This document shows, piece by piece, positions 44,426 to 50,025 of a stretch of 50,025 bases of DNA. A model generated the notes under the pieces. It saw nothing but the letters and a program-made list of their open reading frames with translations. It was not told the origin of the DNA and ran no database searches. Every line of letters begins with the position of its first letter. The first letter of the stretch is position 1. The stretch comes from 66-474 sp035688305. GTDB lineage: Bacteria; Pseudomonadota; Gammaproteobacteria; Xanthomonadales; Rhodanobacteraceae. The position numbers and the translations under genes are program-made. The stretch covers positions 1 to 50,025 of the forward strand of contig DASSNC010000040.1 of assembly GCA_035688305.1 (NCBI GenBank). Reading direction: 5' to 3'.

Positions 44426-46002
44426 GCGGCCGTGGCGATCCGGATCGGCGGGGTGAAGCGCAACGCTCAAAAACCGAATCCCCACAAGCAACCCAGGCCG
44501 TTGCGGAAGATCGTTCCTGTTTCCTGGTGACCAAGCGCGATGGTCGCTGGGAGCCCAGCGGTCAAGCGCACGCAGAGTTTGGTCATCGATTGCCCTCCTC
44601 CCACTCCGAGGCCGATGGCGTGTTCGCGCGCTGGCATTGGAACGGCACGCAGCTCGTTGTCGACAACGATCGCTACGGGTTCTACCCGCTTTTCTGGTTC
44701 CGTACCACAGACGGCGGGGTGTGCGTTTCGCCATCACTCGTTGCGCTGCTTGAACACGGCGCGCCGACCACGTTCGATGTGGACGCGCTTGCGGTCTTCT
44801 TCAGGCTCGGTTATTTCCTCGGCGAGGACACGCCGTTTTCCGCGATCAGGGTGGTGCCGCCCAACGCCGTATTCGTTTGGGAAAACGGCGGGATCGAGTG
44901 CCGCGGCAGGCTCCCCGCCGTTCCGGACATGGCGACGATTTCCAGAGATGATGCGATCGATCGCTATATCGAATTGTTCGCGCGCGCGATGGCCAAGCGG
45001 GCGCCTGCGACCGACAACTTTGCCGTACCCATCAGCGGTGGCAGGGACTCGAGGCATATCCTGCTGGAGTTGCATCGCACCGGCTTTGCGCCCGCTGCGT
45101 GCGTGTCGGCGATCGACAACCCACCCGACCCCAATGTGGATCCGGAAGTTGCAGTGTTGTTGTGCAATGCGCTTGGGTTTGATCTCGTGGTCGTGGACCA
45201 GCGGCTGTCACTGCTCGACGCGCAATTGCGCAAGAACCGCGAGACGCACTTTTGCGCCAACGCGCATGGCTGGTATCTCGCCTTGGCCGATTATCTGAAC
45301 GGCCGCTTCGATGCCGTTTACGACGGCATCGCCGGCGACGTCCTCTCGCAGAGCTCATTTCTCCACGCCCACCTCGACGCCACGTTCCGCACGCGCGACG
45401 TTGGTGCGATTGCCGGCGAGCTGCTGGCGCGGTACGGCGCATCCGCTGCGGCCGTGCAGGCACTGCTGAAGGGCGAGCTTCGGCGAGCCGCGGACCCGCA
45501 AGTGGCCAACCAGCGCCTGGCGCAGGAAGTGCGCAAGCACATCGATGCGCACAATCCCATTGCATCGTTCATTTTCTGGAACCGTACCCGCCGCGAGATC
45601 GCGCTCGCACCTTGCAGCCTGTTGCACGGCGTTCGGCACGTGCATGCGCCGTACCTTGACCATGACCTGTTCGATTTCATGGCCACGTTGCCGGCCGCCA
45701 TGCTGATGGACCGCAGCTTTCATGATGCAGTCATTGCGCGCGCCTATCCGGGATTTGCACACATCCCGTACGCGGACAACAGGGGTGCACCCCGCACCGA
45801 CGACCGCCATGTGCGGGCGCGATTTCTGGCAGAAGCCGCGCGCCGGTTCGCATTGCGGAAGCCTTCAACGCTGATGAAGAACCTGGTGCCGCGGGCCCGG
45901 ATGCTGGTGGGCGCCCTGTCGCGCGGGCGCATCAACCCTTCCATTTCTCCGTTGATCATGTATCTGGATCAGCTCGAGTCCGCGCGCAACGGCCGCCTTT
46001 GA
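44422..46002 (+). CDS. Asparagine-synthetase-like amide ligase (copy 1)
   Basis: 526 residues. A degenerate N-terminal glutaminase-like domain (about 30-165; WHWNGTQLVVDNDRYGFYPL) lacks the N-terminal catalytic Cys2 of AsnB, so it probably does not hydrolyse glutamine. The synthetase domain contains the PP-loop AVPISGGRDSRHILLEL (residues about 202-218), with Arg in place of the usual Leu of SGGLDSS. It continues with VYDGIAGDVLSQSS. Such proteins activate a carboxylate by adenylation and form an amide or lactam. Its start overlaps the flippase stop, suggesting modification of the exported molecule. A longer start at 44410 is possible. Confidence 0.82.
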   Translation: MSGRGDPDRRGEAQRSKTESPQATQAVAEDRSCFLVTKRDGRWEPSGQAHAEFGHRLPSSHSEADGVFARWHWNGTQLVVDNDRYGFYPLFWFRTTDGGVCVSPSLVALLEHGAPTTFDVDALAVFFRLGYFLGEDTPFSAIRVVPPNAVFVWENGGIECRGRLPAVPDMATISRDDAIDRYIELFARAMAKRAPATDNFAVPISGGRDSRHILLELHRTGFAPAACVSAIDNPPDPNVDPEVAVLLCNALGFDLVVVDQRLSLLDAQLRKNRETHFCANAHGWYLALADYLNGRFDAVYDGIAGDVLSQSSFLHAHLDATFRTRDVGAIAGELLARYGASAAAVQALLKGELRRAADPQVANQRLAQEVRKHIDAHNPIASFIFWNRTRREIALAPCSLLHGVRHVHAPYLDHDLFDFMATLPAAMLMDRSFHDAVIARAYPGFAHIPYADNRGAPRTDDRHVRARFLAEAARRFALRKPSTLMKNLVPRARMLVGALSRGRINPSISPLIMYLDQLESARNGRL

Positions 46003-46037
46003 ACTGCACCTGGATTTCATTGCGGCGTCCCATTCGA

Positions 46038-47837
46038 TCAGCTTGCAGCAGGCAGCTCACCGGCAAGGCGTGCCTGCGCGTAGCGGGCGACGGCAAACAG
46101 CGACCGCAGCGCCTGCAGGTCTGCAGCCAGGACGGTTGCATGACTGGGCGACAGCTCGATGCCGAACACCTCTTTCAGCGCCGGCCGCAGCCGGGCGAGC
46201 TCGGCCAGCATGGCGGCACGTTGCTGCGGTGCCTCGAGCTTGCTCAGCAGGTACGTATCGTCGTGGTGGTGGAGGCGCAGCAGTAGCTGGCGCGCCCGGT
46301 CGTTGCCCAAGCCGGTGGCCAACAGTCGGTTCGGCAAGCTGTGGTAGAAGCGTGCCAACTGCCAACGCAAATTGGGTGTGACGGGCGCGAGCTCTTCCGG
46401 ATGCGGAATGCGGGCGAGCTTGGGGTAATAGTGGGCCATGAGCGCTTTGAACACGGTCCTGTTGGTCAGTCCGATAGGTGGGACAGAGTTCCAGATGTCG
46501 AACAACCGCCGGTCGTAAAAGGGCATCATGGGGTCAAGGCGATCGCCGAGAAGCGCACATTGAGTGGCGACGTATCGGCGGGTGCGATTCTCCAGATACC
46601 ACAGCAAATACGCCTGGTACGGCGGGCAATCGGAACGCAGGCCGGACAGCACATCCTGGCGGACTTCATCCAGGTTCGGTGCGGGGCTGAAAACGCCACA
46701 TAGTCCCGGGCGGCTCGCCGGGTAGTAGTGCCGAATGATGGCGCCAGCGATGGATTCGCGCGACGCGTAATCAGCCGCGCTGAAATCACCGACATGGGCG
46801 CCCGCCTGCACGTCGCCGCCGAAACCGTGCAACACCGAGCCGCCGAGCTCGGTAGGCAGTTGCCGCAGGTTCATGATCGATGCGGCTGCCGGATCGGCCG
46901 TGCCCTCGGTGACCTCCAGATACTGCGGCAGCCAACGCAGCGTGGTGTCGGCAGGTTGCGTCAACACCTGCAGCTTGAGCGCGAGCGCCCGCGCGACCGC
47001 GCGCGTGCTGCGCGTTTCGCTGTGGTGGCGGCGACCGTAAGTCACCGCACGTACATCGACGTGAAGCTCGCGACACAACGCGGCGATGAAGCGTGAATCG
47101 AATCCGCCCGAGAGCGCCAGCAGGATGGGCTGTGACGCGCCATGCGTTTTCTCCAGCAGCGATTGACCCGCGGCGTCGCGAATCGTCGCGATGGTTCGAT
47201 CCATGAACGAAAGCGGCGCAACGGTTGCCGATTGCAGGGCGCGGCCACGCTTGCCCGACAATCCCTCGTTGGGCGTCCAGCGATAGCATCCGCCGGGCAG
47301 CGTGCGGCGGATTTGCCGGTACAACGTGCGCTCCATGAGCGGCGCCCAGAACCCCAGCAGTTCGTACAGCGCCGCCGTGTCGGTGGGTTCGGCCAGCGAC
47401 GGAAGCAGCTGCAGCAAGTCGGCGATGCGCGAGCCCAGCAGGTGACCGCCGGGCGTCCGCGCGATATGCACGGGTTTGAGTCCGAGCGCGTCGCTCTCGA
47501 GCAGGAAACCCGTCTCCGACGGTTGCAGCAGGTTGTAGCACTGCGCCGAGGACTCGGCTTTGCGGTGGATTTCTTCCACCGATTGGGCTGCATCGAAACC
47601 CGCTGCCGCAAGCCGTGCCGACGCGGCCGTGCCCGGGAACACGTCCAGCAGCCAGTCTGCAGACTCCCCGGATCCGGACGAAGGTGTGATTACCCCAAGC
47701 AGATAGGCACGCTGCCGCAGCAGGTGGAATTCCGAGCGCGCGAGCAACGCAGCCATGCGCGCGAGCTCGTCGCGATCGCGATCACCCGGGTCCGGGAAGT
47801 AGGCGACGAATCGCGTAGCGAATTGGATGCGTTTCAC
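46038..47837 (-). CDS. Asparagine-synthetase-like amide ligase (copy 2, opposite strand)
   Basis: 599 residues, start GTG at 47837 with AAGGA ten bases upstream. The N-terminal domain contains FLLESDALGLKPVHIARTPG but again no Cys at position 2, so the glutaminase site is absent. The synthetase PP-loop is LLALSGGFDSRFIAALCREL (SGG at about 243-245). It is followed by ADPAAASIMNLRQLP and VLHGFGGDVQAGAHVGDF, as in AsnB/lasso-cyclase relatives. It is only distantly similar to copy 1, so the two probably act on different substrates or steps. It converges with copy 1, with 35 bases between stops, and diverges from the ATP-grasp pair. Confidence 0.8.
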   Translation of the reverse strand: MKRIQFATRFVAYFPDPGDRDRDELARMAALLARSEFHLLRQRAYLLGVITPSSGSGESADWLLDVFPGTAASARLAAAGFDAAQSVEEIHRKAESSAQCYNLLQPSETGFLLESDALGLKPVHIARTPGGHLLGSRIADLLQLLPSLAEPTDTAALYELLGFWAPLMERTLYRQIRRTLPGGCYRWTPNEGLSGKRGRALQSATVAPLSFMDRTIATIRDAAGQSLLEKTHGASQPILLALSGGFDSRFIAALCRELHVDVRAVTYGRRHHSETRSTRAVARALALKLQVLTQPADTTLRWLPQYLEVTEGTADPAAASIMNLRQLPTELGGSVLHGFGGDVQAGAHVGDFSAADYASRESIAGAIIRHYYPASRPGLCGVFSPAPNLDEVRQDVLSGLRSDCPPYQAYLLWYLENRTRRYVATQCALLGDRLDPMMPFYDRRLFDIWNSVPPIGLTNRTVFKALMAHYYPKLARIPHPEELAPVTPNLRWQLARFYHSLPNRLLATGLGNDRARQLLLRLHHHDDTYLLSKLEAPQQRAAMLAELARLRPALKEVFGIELSPSHATVLAADLQALRSLFAVARYAQARLAGELPAAS

Positions 47838-48119
47838 GATTACGCGGTCCTTCGCGGCTCAGGGCTCACAAAACGTGATGCTTGCTTGCAACGTACCATG
47901 GGCGGGGTCAGCACAGCTGCGCGTCCCGCCCAGCTTCAATGCATCATATCGCCGGTCGAGTGCGGGCATCGCGACCCGCCGTGGTGCCACCGGCGTCGGA
48001 CGCGCAGCAACGTCATCACGGCTGCTGTGGTGGCCGCGGGCAGGCGCCTGGCTACGCGCTCCGGCATTCGCGAGTACCATGGGGCTTCACGCGCCCCAAG
48101 GACAGGGAGCAGTTGTCCC

Positions 48120-49232
48120 ATGAGCCTCAGGATCGCCATTCAGCCAGACGCGGTCGAGCACCCCAACGGCGACCACCAGTCGTTTTCGCGACGCTGGTTC
48201 GAGCTTGCGCCGAGCTTGGGGATCGAGGCACTTCCGGTGGACGTCTTCGCGAGCGATTGTGTTTCGCAGATTGCCAAGTGCGACGCGTTCATGTGGCGCT
48301 GTCCATCTTCGGCTTACCCGCGGGTGTACTCACGCCGACTGCTGTACGCGCTGGAGGCAGGACTGGGGATTCCGGTGTTTCCGTCCAATCGCAGCACGTG
48401 GTTTTACGATGACAAACCCGGGCAGTCCGGTTTCCTCGAGGCGGCCAACATTCCGCACGCCATCACCTGGGTCTTCTGGGAGCGCCAGCGCGCGGAGCAG
48501 TTCTGCAACCATGCCAACTATCCCTTCGTGCTGAAATTGGCAGGCGGGCACCAGTCATCCAACGTGCGCCTGCTGCGCACGCGTGCCGAGGCGCTGTTTT
48601 ACGTCGATGAACTGTTCGGCCACGGCGTTGTGTCGCTCGGTTATCGGCCTGCATCACGCCCGTACCGGTTGTTGCGCCGCCTGCGGGCGGCGGCCGAAAT
48701 CATGAAAGGCCGCAACCCGTACGGTTCCACGCCTGAGTCGGAACTGCAGCATGGCTATTTCTACGCGCAGGAATTTCTCGCGCACAACGAGTTCGAGATT
48801 TCCGTCATCGTCATTGGTCGCCGCGCCTTCGCCTGCCGGCGCTTCGTCTCGCCTGGCGATTTCCGTACGCACGGCAGCGACGGGCGCATCGACTGGAGTC
48901 CGCAGGCAATTGACACGGACATCGTTCGACTGGCTTTCCGGGTCGCGCGCAAGCTTCGTGCGCAGACCGTTGCGGTGGACATCCTGCGGCGCGGAGCCGA
49001 GCCGGTGGTCATCGAGTTGACGGTGAACTACGCGGCCTGGGTCGTCGCAGCGTGTCCGGGCCATTGGCTGCTCGAGGGCGAGCCCGGGGACGGCAAGCTG
49101 GCGTGGGCGGAAGGGTCCAAGCGTGCCGCCGATGCGATTCTCGAAGATTTTCTGGCTGAGATATCCAACCGTGGCTTGCGGCGGGGAGTCGAACGGCAGC
49201 GACCACGCCCGCAACGGAGCAGCACGGCATGA
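48120..49232 (+). CDS. ATP-grasp ligase-like protein (copy 1)
   Basis: 370 residues. A pre-ATP-grasp N-terminal domain begins MSLRIAIQPDAVEHPNGDHQ. The ATP-grasp core includes YPFVLKLAGGHQSSNVRLL with the ATP-contacting Lys, then GYFYAQEFLAHNEFEISVIV, SPGDFRTHGSDGRIDW, and the metal-site Glu/Asn stretch PVVIELTVNYAAW. RimK-like ATP-grasp enzymes form an acyl-phosphate and join it to an amine or thiol. The substrate is unknown. The 282 bases upstream, shared with the divergent amide ligase, hold no recognised gene. The stop overlaps the next gene by ATGA. Confidence 0.82.
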   Translation: MSLRIAIQPDAVEHPNGDHQSFSRRWFELAPSLGIEALPVDVFASDCVSQIAKCDAFMWRCPSSAYPRVYSRRLLYALEAGLGIPVFPSNRSTWFYDDKPGQSGFLEAANIPHAITWVFWERQRAEQFCNHANYPFVLKLAGGHQSSNVRLLRTRAEALFYVDELFGHGVVSLGYRPASRPYRLLRRLRAAAEIMKGRNPYGSTPESELQHGYFYAQEFLAHNEFEISVIVIGRRAFACRRFVSPGDFRTHGSDGRIDWSPQAIDTDIVRLAFRVARKLRAQTVAVDILRRGAEPVVIELTVNYAAWVVAACPGHWLLEGEPGDGKLAWAEGSKRAADAILEDFLAEISNRGLRRGVERQRPRPQRSSTA

Positions 49233-50025
49233 GCCTCAAAATCGCCATCCAACCCGACGAAGTGGTGCATCACAACGGCGAACGGCAGTCCTATTCCAAG
49301 CGTTGGCTCAAGCTTGCCCGGGAGCTGGATGTCGAAGCGGTCCCCGTGGACGTCTTTGCTCCCGACATTTTCGATACGATTGCTGCTTGCGATGCGTTCA
49401 TGTGGCGCTACGACCCGCCTGCCCATACCCGCCTGCACGCCGACAGGCTCCTGACCGCAATCGAGGAAGGCATGCGCATGCCGGTTTTCCCGTCGCTGGA
49501 AAGCCGCTGGCACTTCGAAGACAAGATCGGGCAGGCTTACTTTCTGGCGGCGGCCGGAATCCCGATTCCCGTCACCACCGTGTGCTGGAGTCGCGAGCAC
49601 GCCGTTCGGTTTTGTGCGGACGCGACTTATCCTTTCGTACTCAAGCTGGCGACCGGCTACCAGGGGTCAAACGTTCGACTGGTAACCAACCGTGACGATG
49701 CGCTGTTCCACGTCGAGCAACTGTTCGGCCACGGCGCCATCGCGTTGAGCCAGCGACCGGCGTCGCATGCGGGCCTGCTGTGGCGGCGGGTCCGGGCTGC
49801 GGTCGATCTTTTCAAGGGCCGCAATCCCTTCGGTCCGACCGCGGATGCGGAACTCCAGTACGGCTATTTCCTGGCGCAGGAATTCCTGCCCGACAACCCG
49901 TTCGACGTGCGCGTGACCATCACCGGCAATCGCGCCTTCGTGTTTCGCCGCTTCAACCGTCCAGGGGACTTTCGCGCCAGCGGCAGCGGCCTCATCGATT
50001 GGGACCCGGCGCAAGTCGGCGAGGA
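49229..50025 (+). CDS. ATP-grasp ligase-like protein (copy 2, 3' partial)
   Basis: At least 265 residues; the gene runs off the window. It parallels copy 1 block by block: MSLKIAIQPDEVVHHNGERQ, then VPVDVFAPDIFDTIAACDAF, YPFVLKLATGYQGSNVRLV, GYFLAQEFLPDNPFDVRV and RPGDFRASGSGLIDW. It is a tandem paralogue with conserved N-terminal signature and ATP-grasp core. The ATG overlaps the TGA of copy 1, so the two are made in a coupled ratio. This suggests a heterodimer or two successive ligations. Confidence 0.82.
   Translation, partial: MSLKIAIQPDEVVHHNGERQSYSKRWLKLARELDVEAVPVDVFAPDIFDTIAACDAFMWRYDPPAHTRLHADRLLTAIEEGMRMPVFPSLESRWHFEDKIGQAYFLAAAGIPIPVTTVCWSREHAVRFCADATYPFVLKLATGYQGSNVRLVTNRDDALFHVEQLFGHGAIALSQRPASHAGLLWRRVRAAVDLFKGRNPFGPTADAELQYGYFLAQEFLPDNPFDVRVTITGNRAFVFRRFNRPGDFRASGSGLIDWDPAQVGE

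Noticed and set aside
47142..48119. N-terminal extension of the first ATP-grasp protein
   Set aside because: The frame is open upstream but runs antisense through the amide-ligase gene; the tandem paralogue starts with the same MSL(K/R)IAIQPD, fixing the start at 48120.

Overview
This is a GC-rich chromosomal window from a gammaproteobacterium, most likely in the order Lysobacterales (Xanthomonadales) and near Rhodanobacteraceae. The evidence is the conserved block frr-uppS-cdsA-rseP-bamA-lpxD-fabZ-lpxA-lpxB-rnhB-dnaE-accA-tilS, a second conserved block pncC-recA-recX-alaS-csrA-tRNA-Ser(GCU)-tRNA-Arg(ACG), and the overall codon use. Genus assignment is inference.

Layout. 1-2211 (+): the 3' end of an M28/glutamate-carboxypeptidase-like peptidase, then an NDH-2-type NADH dehydrogenase. 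2206-24760 (-): a long leftward run. Read 5' to 3' on its own strand it gives a hemerythrin-like protein, gluQ, an acetoacetyl-CoA reductase (phbB), frr, uppS, cdsA, rseP, bamA, lpxD, fabZ, lpxA, lpxB, a membrane sulfatase/LtaS-like protein, rnhB, a TlpA-like thioredoxin, dnaE, accA, a NYN/OST-HTH protein and tilS. Many junctions are ATGA/GTGA overlaps, so translational coupling is likely. Compared with the E. coli and Pseudomonas versions of this cluster, dxr and skp are missing and two accessory genes have been interposed. 25000-40801: an OPT transporter, htpG and hslR, a divergent pair of an AdiC-like permease and a dimethylargininase, a response regulator behind a sigma54-like promoter, mutS, and the pncC-recA-recX-alaS chain.

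40802-42101: csrA, followed by a tRNA locus in which two 5' fragments of tRNA-Ser(GCU) lie in 224/225-bp tandem repeats ahead of the intact gene. Each fragment is cut at the same T-loop position and followed by a hairpin-rich segment. tRNA-Arg(ACG) and a strong terminator close the locus. 42102-42979 has no recognisable gene and looks like the edge of an accessory island.

42980-50025 (end): a surface-glycan or peptide-modification cluster. It holds a WzxC-type flippase, two asparagine-synthetase-like amide ligases facing each other, and two tandem paralogous ATP-grasp ligases; the last gene runs off the window. Two different ATP-dependent amide-forming enzyme families, each in two copies, beside a flippase is the best candidate here for an undescribed system.

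The window also carries several palindromic or tandem repeats. They include an in-frame insertion inside dnaE, a 29-bp perfect inverted repeat across the rnhB stop codon, a 16-bp tandem repeat growing out of the phbB stop codon, and three other dispersed-repeat-like palindromes.
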